This document shows positions 16,957-25,107 of a DNA stretch of 64,000 nt, piece by piece. This stretch comes from Pseudobutyrivibrio ruminis CF1b (GTDB lineage: Bacteria > Bacillota > Clostridia > Lachnospirales > Lachnospiraceae). Under the pieces are notes generated by a model. It ran no database searches, was not told the origin of the DNA, and worked only from the letters and a program-made list of their open reading frames with translations. Position 1 is the first letter of the stretch. The number at the start of each line of letters is the position of its first letter. The stretch lies in contig NZ_AUJB01000017.1 of NCBI RefSeq assembly GCF_000424005.1, positions 104,236-168,235 of the forward strand, read 5' to 3'. The translations under genes were made by a program, and so were the position numbers.

Positions 16957-17925
16957 TTAATCCTCCTCCGCTGCCAATACAACCTCTAACAATCTGTGTG
17001 CGATTGCACCTATTACCCAAATCATCCATGTGATATGCCAATCCATAGTAACGAAACTGATAATAAGATATAAACAGGTAACTGTTGGCCAGTAAACTTC
17101 CATAACGCCCTCTGCAAATTTATTTACATACACGATATCACCTTTATCCTTTCCATAACTACCACTGATTGTCTTTGAATCATTAAGCTTTAAAACCTTT
17201 TCATAGCTTCCCATTACTGTAGTCGCATATATAATCAAGCAAACACCTGCACCTACGAAATAGAATAAGCAATTAGAAACGATATCAATATCAATTGCTG
17301 CTGTAGGAATCCATAATATGAATAACATAATTGCTACAGCAATCATTATTGCATGTGGAACTTTGAAGTCTCTCTTTTTGCTCTTTACCATATCTGCAGT
17401 AGAAAGGTCAATCTGGCAAAGCTCCTTATCTAAAAATCTCCAATCATTACCTCTGATGCCTGCAAATACAAATAATGCAACTGCAACTGCGATGCTGATA
17501 AACATTCCTGTTACACCAAGACCATCTCCTACCTCTCCTCTAAGAAGGAATTCAAAAAGAATTGGCCATGTAACTGATGTGATGCAAAGTAGCACGCCGA
17601 TACCGATTAATAATCCATTTCCCTTCATTACATTTAAGTAATCCTCTACCTCTTCCATTCTAAGGAAGCGACGTGGCTTTGATTCTTCTCTCTCGTGTGT
17701 CTCCTGAAGCGCCTTTGTAAGTCCAAGATCCTCAGCAAGCTCATCGAGATTTCCGAACTCTGCAATAACTGTTCCAACTGCCTGATTTTCATTTACCCCA
17801 TCAGCAATCATCTCATTAAATTTATCTTCCATCATAGAAAGCAACTCAGCCTTAGCTTTCTTAACCTCTGGAGTATTTGGCATATTTGCGAACATTGTCT
17901 CCAAATAGTTTTTTATTGTTTCCAT
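16957..17925 (-). CDS. HAAS/DUF1700-domain membrane protein
   Basis: A 322-residue protein. The N-terminal 90 residues are a helical HAAS-type (DUF1700) domain (METIKNYLETMFANMPNTPEVKKAK start, then GVNENQAVGTVIAEFGNLDELAEDLGL), the part that usually pairs with PadR regulators. It is followed by about six membrane segments with a cytoplasmic loop of roughly 60 residues. The family is thought to transmit an envelope or antibiotic signal to its PadR partner, which is encoded 23 bases upstream on the same strand. The ATG has AGGAG upstream. No enzyme motif is seen. Confidence 0.85.
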   Translation of the reverse strand: METIKNYLETMFANMPNTPEVKKAKAELLSMMEDKFNEMIADGVNENQAVGTVIAEFGNLDELAEDLGLTKALQETHEREESKPRRFLRMEEVEDYLNVMKGNGLLIGIGVLLCITSVTWPILFEFLLRGEVGDGLGVTGMFISIAVAVALFVFAGIRGNDWRFLDKELCQIDLSTADMVKSKKRDFKVPHAIMIAVAIMLFILWIPTAAIDIDIVSNCLFYFVGAGVCLIIYATTVMGSYEKVLKLNDSKTISGSYGKDKGDIVYVNKFAEGVMEVYWPTVTCLYLIISFVTMDWHITWMIWVIGAIAHRLLEVVLAAEED

Positions 17926-17948
17926 ATATGTTCTCCTATCTTCTCCTG

Positions 17949-18290
17949 TTATTGTTCTTCTATAAATCGTTCAATAACTTCTTTTGTTAGTTCCCACTCT
18001 TCACATTTCTCTCGGTAAAAATCTTTACCAGCGTCTGTGACTCTGTAATAAGTTCTCTTTTTTCCGTTCCCCTCTGGATCCGGGTCTGCTACGAAGGATT
18101 CTATGTATCCGTTTTTCTCCATTCGGGTGAAGGCCGAATAAAGTGTGGTCTCCTTGATTATGTATTTCTCTTCTGAGATTTTCTTTATCTGCTTTGAGAT
18201 TTCATAACCATAGGATGGCTCTTTAATAAGGATGCTAAGAATCATGGTGTCGTTGTAGCCTCGGATTACGTCACTACTGATTTCGCCCAT
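17949..18290 (-). CDS. PadR-family transcriptional regulator
   Basis: A 113-residue winged-helix repressor. The N-terminal half has the PadR signature MILSILIKEPSYGYEISKQIKK followed by KETTLYSAFTRMEKNGYIES as recognition helix and wing (GNGKKRTYYRVTDAGKDFY). The C-terminal helix (residues 95-113) serves for dimerisation. It is first in the operon with the HAAS and DUF4097 genes. The promoter directly upstream contains repeated TCGTACT words overlapping the -35/-10 spacer, consistent with autorepression. AGGAGG lies before the ATG. Confidence 0.93.
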   Translation of the reverse strand: MGEISSDVIRGYNDTMILSILIKEPSYGYEISKQIKKISEEKYIIKETTLYSAFTRMEKNGYIESFVADPDPEGNGKKRTYYRVTDAGKDFYREKCEEWELTKEVIERFIEEQ

Positions 18291-18306
18291 ATTAACCTCC
18301 TTTATC

Positions 18307-18404
18307 TGTCGTACTATGTCTATCGTACTTTGCGTGTCGTACTACGTCTGATGAAGTATTTCATCTGTTGAAGTAAATATACTACGACAGACAAAGTATG
18401 TCAA
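18307..18404 (-). promoter_or_regulatory. Promoter and candidate PadR operators
   Basis: Minus-strand TTGACA (18404-18399), 17 bases, TATATT (18381-18376) forms a near-consensus promoter. Within and downstream of it, the word TGTCGTACT (or close variants) occurs at 18307, 18322 (ATCGTACTT) and 18335, and its inverse TACTACGACA at 18380-18389 sits in the promoter spacer. Repeated words that overlap a promoter in front of padR are most simply PadR binding sites. Confidence 0.75.
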
Positions 18405-18433
18405 CACCTTTTTGTAAAATTTTTTTTATACAA

Positions 18434-18469
18434 CAAAAAAGCTATCTGAAACTTTCGTTCCAGATAGCT
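18434..18469 (-). terminator. Terminator of the 45-residue small ORF
   Basis: Minus-strand stem AGCTATCTG with CAGATAGCT, extended inward by a few pairs to a GAAA-type loop, then six T residues. It lies about 17 bases past the small ORF stop. Confidence 0.88.
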
Positions 18470-18485
18470 CAATGTGCGATACTTT

Positions 18486-18623
18486 TTATACTGCATTCAC
18501 TGCAACAACTCTAAGCTCATTGCTTGAGATAAACTCTGTTTTAATCCCCACTCTGTTAAGCTCAAAAGCCTTTCTAAAAACTTCCTCCAATGTTGCACAC
18601 TTAATGATTTCGCCGATCTTCAT
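18486..18623 (-). CDS. Small ORF, 45 residues, unknown function
   Basis: Translation begins MKIGEIIKCATLEEVFRKAF and ends RVVAVNAV. An AGGAGGAG box sits just before the ATG and a strong terminator follows, so it has the architecture of a real single-gene transcript. The protein is helix-rich at the N-terminus, then ends in two likely beta-strands (GIKTEFIS, ELRVVAVN), with no signal peptide. It matches no family I recognise. It lies between the padR operon promoter and mutS2. Codon use (AAG, GAG, CTT) resembles that of neighbouring genes. Confidence 0.7.
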   Translation of the reverse strand: MKIGEIIKCATLEEVFRKAFELNRVGIKTEFISSNELRVVAVNAV

Positions 18624-18744
18624 TTTCTAACTCCTCCTCGTAATTTGTTTTCACTAGTCTTTTTATCGGACGTGTTCTTTTTTTCTTTAGTCCTTTTTAC
18701 AAAAAAAAATATATCATAACTTTTATCACACAAGTATCACACTA

Positions 18745-18846
18745 AAAATGGCCAATCTGTTACAGTCACAAGCCATAATATTTCTACATTCAGCTGAAGA
18801 AAGCTTCATTTAAGAAATATTAGAGCTTGTTACCTACAGATTGGCC
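18745..18846 (-). repeat. 97-base imperfect palindrome after mutS2
   Basis: GGCCAATCTGT at 18750-18760 pairs with ACAGATTGGCC at 18836-18846. Inside it AGCC/GAGCTT-like and AATATTTCT/AGAAATATT arms pair again, and the centre holds CAGCTG and a GAAG/CTTC hairpin. On the minus strand it is followed by ATTTTTAG, so it can terminate mutS2, whose stop is 14 bases away. It is much longer than an ordinary terminator and could be a small RNA or a MITE-like insertion. Confidence 0.7.
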
Positions 18847-18860
18847 TCAATATTCTACAT

Positions 18861-21335
18861 TTATTTAAAAGTTACAATCGTAACGCCGGCGTCGCCTTCT
18901 CCGAATTCTCCAAGGTGGAATTCAGCTACATTTTTACATTTGCGAAGGTACTGCTGCACACCAGCTCGGAGGGCTCCGGTACCCTTTCCATGAACAACTC
19001 GAACTGAGGTAAGGTGGCTGATGTATGCATCATCAAGATACTTCTCCAGCTTTGCGATACCTTCATCAACTGTGCATCCAAGAAGATTAATTTCTGGTGA
19101 AATAGATGCTGCCTTATTGAATCCGCCGTAAGTCATATTCTTGACTCTTGTGCCCTTCTTAGGAACAAACTTATCCTCTTCCTCTATAAGCACAAGGTCC
19201 TTGATATTTACAGTGGACTTCATAATACCCATCTGTACTGTCACATCGCCCTTAGCGTTAGGAGCGGTACAAACATTTCCTGTGAGATTCATAGAAAGTA
19301 CCTTTACCTTGTCTCCCACACGGAGATTTGTAGGTACGTTGTGGTTCTCCTGAACCTCCTGCTTTTCCTTGGCCTTGCTCTTAGCTTTGTTGATACCCTG
19401 ACCAAGGGCTGCACGCTTAGCCTCCATGGCAGAAATATTTCCGCCACCCTTGCCAAATTTATTAAAGTCGCGAATGGTCTCATCCGCAATGTCCTTGGCC
19501 TCCTGAAGGATAGCTGCTGCATCTTCGTGTGCCTGACGGATAAGTTCCTCACGCTGAGTCTTAATCTTCTCTTCTTTTGCTGTAGCACTGGCAAGCTTTG
19601 CCTCTGCCTCTTTTAAAGCTGCGGCTGCCTCTGCTGCATCCTCCTCTACCTGATGACGCTTCTGCTCCAGATCAACCATCAAATCTTCAAAAGACTTGTC
19701 ATCCTCTGACAATCGTCCCTGGGCATCCTCAATTAAGTCTGCTGGAATTCCAAGCTTAGAAGAAATAGCAAATGCGTTAGACTTTCCAGGCACACCAATA
19801 ATTAAGTGATATGTAGGGCTGAGGGTCTCAAGGGAGAATTCACATGAAGCATTCTCAACACCCTCTGTTGAAAGAGCATATACCTTAAGCTCACTGTAGT
19901 GAGTGGTAGCCATAGTCCTAACATCTAATACATGAAGTCTGTCTAAAATAGACTGGGCAAGGGCTGCACCTTCCTTAGGATCTGTACCAGCACAAAGCTC
20001 ATCAATAAGGATAAGGAACTGTGGAACTTTCTGCTCCTCCTTTGTTCCGTGAATTACCTTTGAATGTACAAAGTCCTTCTTATTTTCTGCATTAAGCTTC
20101 TCAGTCTCCTTTGAGTAGCTTCCACCATTGATTGCTTCTAAAATGTGGACAATGTTAACCATATGAGATGAGAATGTGGAAAGTGACTGCTCGATAGACT
20201 GCTCGTCACCAATATCTGCATAAACATCATCAAATACTGCCACCTGGCTTCTATCCTTTGCAGGAATATGAAGACCAGCCTGTGCCATGAGTGTAAGAAG
20301 ACCACATGTTTTAAGTGAGACAGTCTTACCACCAGTGTTAGGACCTGTAACAAGAAGAAGATTGTAATCCTCTCCAAGTTTAATATCTGTAGCAACAACC
20401 TTCTTAGGGTCAAGAAGTGGATGTCTTGCTCCGCGAAGGTTAATGATTCCATCCTCATTAAACTCTGGGCTGCTTGCGTTAAGCTCGATTGCATAACGGC
20501 CCTTTGCAAGAATGAAATCAATCTCTGTAAGCAATTCGTAATTACGAATTATTCCTTCAGAAGCATCAGCTATCTTATTTGAAAGAATAGCAAGGATACG
20601 CTCTATCTCATCCTGCTCACGTACCTGTAGCTCGCGCATCTCATTATTTAAATCGACAGCCTGCATAGGCTCAATAAAAAATGTAGAACCTGTTGAAGAC
20701 TGGTCATGAACCATACCTGGCACTCTTGATTTGTAGTCAGCACGGACAGGTAGACAGAATCTGCCACCTCGAACTGTAACTACTGGCTCCTGCAAATAGC
20801 CTCTTGTAGTGCTGTTATTAAGCATGGAATTCATTACGCTCTTAATCTTCTCATTAGTGCGCTGCATTCCCTTTCTGATATCGTAGAGGGCTGTGCTGGC
20901 ATCATCTGCGATTGTCTCCTCATCGATGATACATCTTCTGATTTCATTTAGAATCTGCACCTCTGGAGAAAGGCCATTGAAATAGAAGCTGAGGGCATCC
21001 TCTTCCTCCATCTGCTTGCCGTATGCAGCCACGCGCTTTGTAACCTCAAGAACATTTGCCACTGCAAGAATCTCCTCAATGCTCAGAGAAGAACCAAGCT
21101 CTAATCTGGCAAGTGACGGACGCAAATCAGTGGTACCGCTGGCGCTTACATCTGAAAACTTTACAAGACGATTAAAAGCGCAGGCAGTCTCCTGCTGCAT
21201 CACCTTGATTTCCTCGATATCGTTAATAGGAAGAAGCTGCTTACAACGAAGCTTTCCTGACTCACATGTAGCCAGCTCCGATAACCTGTTTATTATCTTG
21301 TCATATTCTAGTGTTTTTAATACTTTTAAGTTCAT
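18861..21335 (-). CDS. mutS2: Endonuclease MutS2
   Basis: An 824-residue DNA-binding ATPase that in Firmicutes acts in recombination control and in rescue of collided ribosomes. The MutS-type clamp and lever region spans about residues 1-310. The Walker A motif GPNTGGKTVSLKT is near residue 333, followed by DDVYADIGDEQSIEQSLSTFSSH as Walker B and signature. A long coiled coil (about 540-640) leads to a KOW-like segment and the C-terminal Smr nuclease domain (VRVVHGKGTGALR near 775). Length is slightly above the usual 780-790 because of an insertion near residue 420 (KLNAENKKDF). It is a single-gene unit with its own promoter. Confidence 0.96.
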   Translation of the reverse strand: MNLKVLKTLEYDKIINRLSELATCESGKLRCKQLLPINDIEEIKVMQQETACAFNRLVKFSDVSASGTTDLRPSLARLELGSSLSIEEILAVANVLEVTKRVAAYGKQMEEEDALSFYFNGLSPEVQILNEIRRCIIDEETIADDASTALYDIRKGMQRTNEKIKSVMNSMLNNSTTRGYLQEPVVTVRGGRFCLPVRADYKSRVPGMVHDQSSTGSTFFIEPMQAVDLNNEMRELQVREQDEIERILAILSNKIADASEGIIRNYELLTEIDFILAKGRYAIELNASSPEFNEDGIINLRGARHPLLDPKKVVATDIKLGEDYNLLLVTGPNTGGKTVSLKTCGLLTLMAQAGLHIPAKDRSQVAVFDDVYADIGDEQSIEQSLSTFSSHMVNIVHILEAINGGSYSKETEKLNAENKKDFVHSKVIHGTKEEQKVPQFLILIDELCAGTDPKEGAALAQSILDRLHVLDVRTMATTHYSELKVYALSTEGVENASCEFSLETLSPTYHLIIGVPGKSNAFAISSKLGIPADLIEDAQGRLSEDDKSFEDLMVDLEQKRHQVEEDAAEAAAALKEAEAKLASATAKEEKIKTQREELIRQAHEDAAAILQEAKDIADETIRDFNKFGKGGGNISAMEAKRAALGQGINKAKSKAKEKQEVQENHNVPTNLRVGDKVKVLSMNLTGNVCTAPNAKGDVTVQMGIMKSTVNIKDLVLIEEEDKFVPKKGTRVKNMTYGGFNKAASISPEINLLGCTVDEGIAKLEKYLDDAYISHLTSVRVVHGKGTGALRAGVQQYLRKCKNVAEFHLGEFGEGDAGVTIVTFK

Positions 21336-21374
21336 AATTCACTCCGAAAATAAAAATTACCTGTGATGACCTCA

Positions 21375-21403
21375 ATCATAAGGTTTTTATTATAAAAATG
21401 CAA
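21375..21403 (-). promoter_or_regulatory. Promoter of mutS2
   Basis: Minus-strand TTGCAT (21403-21398), 17 bases, TATGAT (21380-21375), about 40 bases before the mutS2 ATG. Motif-based prediction. Confidence 0.5.
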
Positions 21404-21499
21404 ATTAATACACACATTATCCTGTATAATTTCGGCATTTTTATTATTTCATATTTCCTTGACAACAGTTATAATGTGCGCGTTATTTTTTATACTTAT

Positions 21500-21519
21500 T
21501 TATAATTGCGGAATTATAA
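21500..21519 (+). promoter_or_regulatory. Perfect palindrome before the acyl-adenylating enzyme gene
   Basis: TTATAATT and AATTATAA flank GCGG, giving 8-base arms around a 4-base centre. ATACTTAT and AAGTAT outside extend the symmetry imperfectly. It ends 27 bases before the ATG, the right place for an operator or a 5' UTR hairpin. A TTGACA at 21459 may be the -35 box but its -10 partner is poor. Confidence 0.5.
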
Positions 21520-21546
21520 GTATTTTAAGTTTTAAGGGAGAATGAA

Positions 21547-22959
21547 ATGGTAGAATTATTGAAACTTATTGAGAGCTATGGAGATGCTCCAGCTTTCAAA
21601 AACTTGGCTGGTGAAAACAGCTTTGAAGTTACTTACAGACAGTATCTTAACAAGATGAAGGCTTGTGCTTACAACCTTCAGCAGACTTTCGGTGATCTCA
21701 CAGGAAAGCACATCGGTATCATGGCCGACAGCAATTACGAGTACACAGTTATCCTCGGTGCTGTTCTTTTCAGCAGAGGCGTCCTTGTACCTGTAAACTT
21801 CTTCGAGACTCCAGAGAACATCGAAGCAGCTATTTATCGTTCAGATTTAGATGGCTTCATCGTTGAAGAAAAGTACAGAGAAAAGGCTGTTGGCAACTTC
21901 ACTATTGCGGATAAGGATGAAATCCTTAAGGAAGGTAACGGCAGCATTGAGCTTAAAGACTTCACAGAGGAAGAGAAGAACAACCTTGCTCTTATCATCT
22001 TCACATCTGGTACAACAGGTCTTTCAAAGGGCGTTATGCTTTCAGTTAAGAACCTTTTAGGTTTTGAGGCTACAGGTCACAACAATGATTACTCAGAGGA
22101 TGCAAAGGGTGCTGCTGGACTTAGAATATACAACGTATTCCCATTCTATCATGTTGCGGGTATTGTAGGATGGCTTTACAGAATCGAGCAGAGAGCTACC
22201 ACATATCTCAGCGCTGATCCAAGAAATGTACTTTCAGATCTTGAGGGTGAGCAGATTGATGTTGGTCTTGTTACTCCTGGTATCATGAATCTCTGGGAGA
22301 CATGTATCAAGAAGGGCAACATGGACCGTTTAGGTGGTCTTAAGCTTGTTCTTACAGGTGGCGCTAAGCCTGATGTTGATGTAATCAACACATTCCTTAG
22401 CAACGGTATCGGATTCGGTCAGTACTACGGTTTGACTGAGGCAAGCGGTAACATCACATGTAACTTCGACGTTGCAAATCACCTTGAGTCAGTTGGTCGT
22501 ATGGTTGACGGCTGTGAGGTTGTTTTCATTGACGGCGAGATTTGTATTAAGTACTACGGTGTAATGCTTGGCTACTACAAGGATCCAGAGGGTACTGCAG
22601 AAATCCTTGATGAGGACGGTACTCTTCACACAGGTGACCTTGGTTATCTTGATGAAGATGGATTCCTTTACATCACAGGTAGAAAGAAGAATCTTATCAT
22701 CCTTTCAAGTGGTGAAAATGTTAGCCCTGAAGAGCTTGAGAAATTCGCTTACGGCTGCCCAGCAGTAAAAGAGTGTAAGGTATTCGCAAACAACGACAGA
22801 ATTAACATCGAAGTATTCTGTGAGCAGGATGCTCAGGAAGAAGTTAAGAATCACATTGCTGAGATTAACAAGAAGCTTCCTATCTTCAAGAGAATTTACA
22901 ACGTAGAATTCCGTGATGAGGAATTTGAAAAGACAGAGCTTGGAAAGATTAAGCGATAA
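21547..22959 (+). CDS. Class I adenylate-forming enzyme (acyl-CoA synthetase-like)
   Basis: A 470-residue ANL-superfamily protein. The ATP loop FTSGTTGLSKGVMLS lies near residue 151, the YGLTEASGNI motif near residue 294, HTGDLGYLDEDGFLYITGRKKNLI near residue 359, and the C-terminal lysine motif KTELGKIKR at the end, so all core elements for acyl-adenylate formation are present. It is somewhat shorter than typical acyl-CoA ligases (500-560). No carrier protein, thioesterase or NRPS gene is adjacent, so the acyl acceptor (CoA or carrier protein) is unknown. Codon use is strongly biased to AAG, GAG, CTT and GGT, more so than in neighbours, suggesting high expression. Single-gene unit with a terminator. 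Confidence 0.88.
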   Translation: MVELLKLIESYGDAPAFKNLAGENSFEVTYRQYLNKMKACAYNLQQTFGDLTGKHIGIMADSNYEYTVILGAVLFSRGVLVPVNFFETPENIEAAIYRSDLDGFIVEEKYREKAVGNFTIADKDEILKEGNGSIELKDFTEEEKNNLALIIFTSGTTGLSKGVMLSVKNLLGFEATGHNNDYSEDAKGAAGLRIYNVFPFYHVAGIVGWLYRIEQRATTYLSADPRNVLSDLEGEQIDVGLVTPGIMNLWETCIKKGNMDRLGGLKLVLTGGAKPDVDVINTFLSNGIGFGQYYGLTEASGNITCNFDVANHLESVGRMVDGCEVVFIDGEICIKYYGVMLGYYKDPEGTAEILDEDGTLHTGDLGYLDEDGFLYITGRKKNLIILSSGENVSPEELEKFAYGCPAVKECKVFANNDRINIEVFCEQDAQEEVKNHIAEINKKLPIFKRIYNVEFRDEEFEKTELGKIKR

Positions 22960-22965
22960 AAATAT

Positions 22966-22996
22966 AAGGGTTGGAATTGCTCCAACCCTTTTTTTT
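22966..22996. terminator. Terminator shared by the ANL-enzyme gene and the liv operon
   Basis: AAGGGTTGGA and TCCAACCCTT form a perfect 10-base stem with a 5-base loop, followed by eight T residues on the plus strand. On the minus strand a shorter T-rich tract also follows, so it may stop both convergent transcripts. Confidence 0.88.
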
Positions 22997-23000
22997 ACTT

Positions 23001-23630
23001 CTAGATTTCTCTATTTTTAATTTCAATGTAGGATTTCACTACCTCGATAAGTCTGTCATAATCCATGACGCCTGTATCCAGACAGAAGTCATAATTTCTG
23101 GCATCATTCCAGTCACGACCTGTGTAGTACTTGTAGTAATCTGCACGGTGCTTATCGATATCATGCATGCGCTTAATAAGCTCTGCATCTGTTCCGCTTA
23201 CCTGTCTGCGCAAACGTGTCAGGCAATCTTCTTCTGATGCATAAAAGAAAAGGGAAAGCACATATGCCCTGTCCTTCAAAATGTAGTCCGCGCATCGACC
23301 TACGATAATGCAGCTTTGTGTGTTTGCAATTCTCTTGATAACATCTGCCTGAAGCTCAAACAGATTGTCATCTGATGTAAAAGCTGCATACTCTGGACTT
23401 AATGGAAGTCCCTTGTAATGAGCCTTGGCAGAAAGGAAAATCTTTCTAACGTGTTCATCCACCTCACCGAACAACTCCTCGTTTATTCCGCTTTGGTCAG
23501 ATGCCATTCTAAGAATCTCTCTGTCATAAACTGGAAGACCCAATTCTTTGCCAAGCTTCTTCGCAAGAGTAAGACCTCCCGAACCATAACTTCTAGCAAT
23601 ACTAATAACTAGCTTCTTTTCATCCCCCAT
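23001..23630 (-). CDS. Cytidylate kinase-like protein
   Basis: A 209-residue P-loop protein. The start LVISIARSYGSGGLTLAKKLGKEL contains a GSGG nucleotide loop, followed by GLPVYDREIL, the pattern of the cytidylate-kinase-like family (AAK6) common in Clostridia. An RCADYIL segment and an RLRRQVSGTDAELIKRMHDIDKHRADYY lid-like helix follow. It differs from true Cmk, which has a longer CMP-binding insert, so substrate is uncertain. It starts 13 bases after livF and is probably the last gene of the branched-chain amino acid transport operon, a link with no obvious metabolic reason. Confidence 0.82.
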   Translation of the reverse strand: MGDEKKLVISIARSYGSGGLTLAKKLGKELGLPVYDREILRMASDQSGINEELFGEVDEHVRKIFLSAKAHYKGLPLSPEYAAFTSDDNLFELQADVIKRIANTQSCIIVGRCADYILKDRAYVLSLFFYASEEDCLTRLRRQVSGTDAELIKRMHDIDKHRADYYKYYTGRDWNDARNYDFCLDTGVMDYDRLIEVVKSYIEIKNREI

Positions 23631-23642
23631 GATGAAACCTCC

Positions 23643-24347
23643 CTATTCTCCTAGATATGCCTTCTTGATAGAATCATCATTCATAAGAGTTTTGGCATCT
23701 CCAGAAAGTACGATGTTCCCCGTTTCCAATACATACGCACGATCTGCAATAGCAAGTGCCTTCTTTGCATTCTGCTCTACAAGAAGTACTGTGGTGCCTG
23801 CCTTGGAAATCTCCTGGATGATATTGAAAATCTCTTCCACGTAGATAGGTGAAAGTCCCATTGAAGGCTCATCCATAAGGATAATACGGGGCTGGCTCAT
23901 AAGAGCTCGACCCATGGCAAGCATCTGCTGCTCACCGCCTGAAAGGGTTCCTGCCAGCTGATTCTGACGCTCCTTCAAACGTGGAAAGCTTTCGTATACA
24001 CGATCAAAAGCATCCGCGATTTCCTTCTTGTTACTTCTAGTATATGCTCCCATTTTCAAGTTTTCAAGCACTGTTAATCCAGGGAAAACTCTTCGTCCTT
24101 CCGGAACGTGAGCCATTCCCATAGATACGATTTTATGGCCTGGAACCTTTGTAATATCAACGCCTTCCAACAGGACCTGACCTGAAGTAGGCTGAAGCAT
24201 TCCTGATATAGTCTGAAGAGTGGTGGTCTTGCCTGCGCCGTTGGCACCGATTAATGCTATTACCTCACCCTCATTGACTTCAAATGAAATCCCTTTAAGG
24301 GCTTGGATTACTCCATAATTTACAACTAAATCTTTTACTTCTAACAT
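23643..24347 (-). CDS. livF: Branched-chain amino acid ABC transporter, ATP-binding protein LivF
   Basis: A 234-residue ABC ATPase. Walker A GANGAGKTT is near residue 34, the signature LSGGEQQM near residue 137 and Walker B IILMDEPSMGL near residue 155. The protein matches LivF rather than LivG by its length and by the YGVIQALKGISFEV start. It energises uptake through LivH/LivM together with LivG. It begins one base after livG ends, and a cytidylate-kinase-like gene follows within 13 bases. Confidence 0.95.
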   Translation of the reverse strand: MLEVKDLVVNYGVIQALKGISFEVNEGEVIALIGANGAGKTTTLQTISGMLQPTSGQVLLEGVDITKVPGHKIVSMGMAHVPEGRRVFPGLTVLENLKMGAYTRSNKKEIADAFDRVYESFPRLKERQNQLAGTLSGGEQQMLAMGRALMSQPRIILMDEPSMGLSPIYVEEIFNIIQEISKAGTTVLLVEQNAKKALAIADRAYVLETGNIVLSGDAKTLMNDDSIKKAYLGE

Positions 24348-24348
24348 A

Positions 24349-25107
24349 CTATTCTCCTAAATATGCCTTAATAACCTCAGGATCATTTAACACCTCACTG
24401 GTGCGTCCCTGAGCTAATACTCGTCCAAAGTTTAATACTGTAAGCTTCTCGCAGATTCCTGAAACAAGCTTCATATCATGTTCGATAAGAAGGATTGTCA
24501 CACCAAACTCTTTTCTGATAAGTGCAATGGTGTTCATCAAATCGCGAGTCTCATTTGGATTCATACCTGCTGCAGGCTCATCCAAAAGAAGAAGCTTTGG
24601 ATTTGTGGCAAGTGCTCTTGCGATTTCAAGCTCTCTCTGCTTTCCATAAGGAAGATTAGATGCAAGAATATCTGCTGAAGAATCCAGTCCAAATACTGAA
24701 AGAATCTCCAGTGCCTTTTTATCCATTTCCTTTTCTGTAGCAAAATACTTTGGCAATCTGAAAATGCCTGTAGCTGTGCCATATTCAAAGGAATTATGTA
24801 ATCCGATTTTTACATTATCAAGTACACTCTGGTCTCCGAAAAGACGAATATTCTGGAATGTACGAGCTACACCAGCCTTATTAATATCAGCCGTCTTCTT
24901 ACCAGTAACATCCTTATCAGCAAGGAAAATCTTGCCATCTGTAGGTTTGTAAATACCAGTAAGCATGTTGAAAACTGTAGTCTTTCCTGCACCGTTTGGT
25001 CCGATTAATCCATAGAGCTCTCCCTCCTCAATAGAAAGATTGAACTCGTCAACTGCTCTAAGACCACCGAAGGAAATGCCTAAATTTGTAACTTCAAGTA
25101 AGCTCAT
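24349..25107 (-). CDS. livG: Branched-chain amino acid ABC transporter, ATP-binding protein LivG
   Basis: A 252-residue ABC ATPase. GPNGAGKTT near residue 36 is Walker A. The signature is the LivG-type variant YGKQRELEIARAL near residue 152, and LLLLDEPAAGMNPNETRDLM is Walker B with the LivG-specific continuation. The insertion between Walker A and signature (residues 90-140) is typical of this subunit. Its ATG shares a base with the livM stop codon (TAATG), so the two are translationally coupled. It pairs with LivF. Confidence 0.96.
   Translation of the reverse strand: MSLLEVTNLGISFGGLRAVDEFNLSIEEGELYGLIGPNGAGKTTVFNMLTGIYKPTDGKIFLADKDVTGKKTADINKAGVARTFQNIRLFGDQSVLDNVKIGLHNSFEYGTATGIFRLPKYFATEKEMDKKALEILSVFGLDSSADILASNLPYGKQRELEIARALATNPKLLLLDEPAAGMNPNETRDLMNTIALIRKEFGVTILLIEHDMKLVSGICEKLTVLNFGRVLAQGRTSEVLNDPEVIKAYLGE

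Noticed and set aside
17695..18018. 107-residue frame antisense to the HAAS and PadR genes, and similar shadow frames elsewhere
   Set aside because: They lie opposite clear genes, lack ribosome binding sites and show no family-like sequence.
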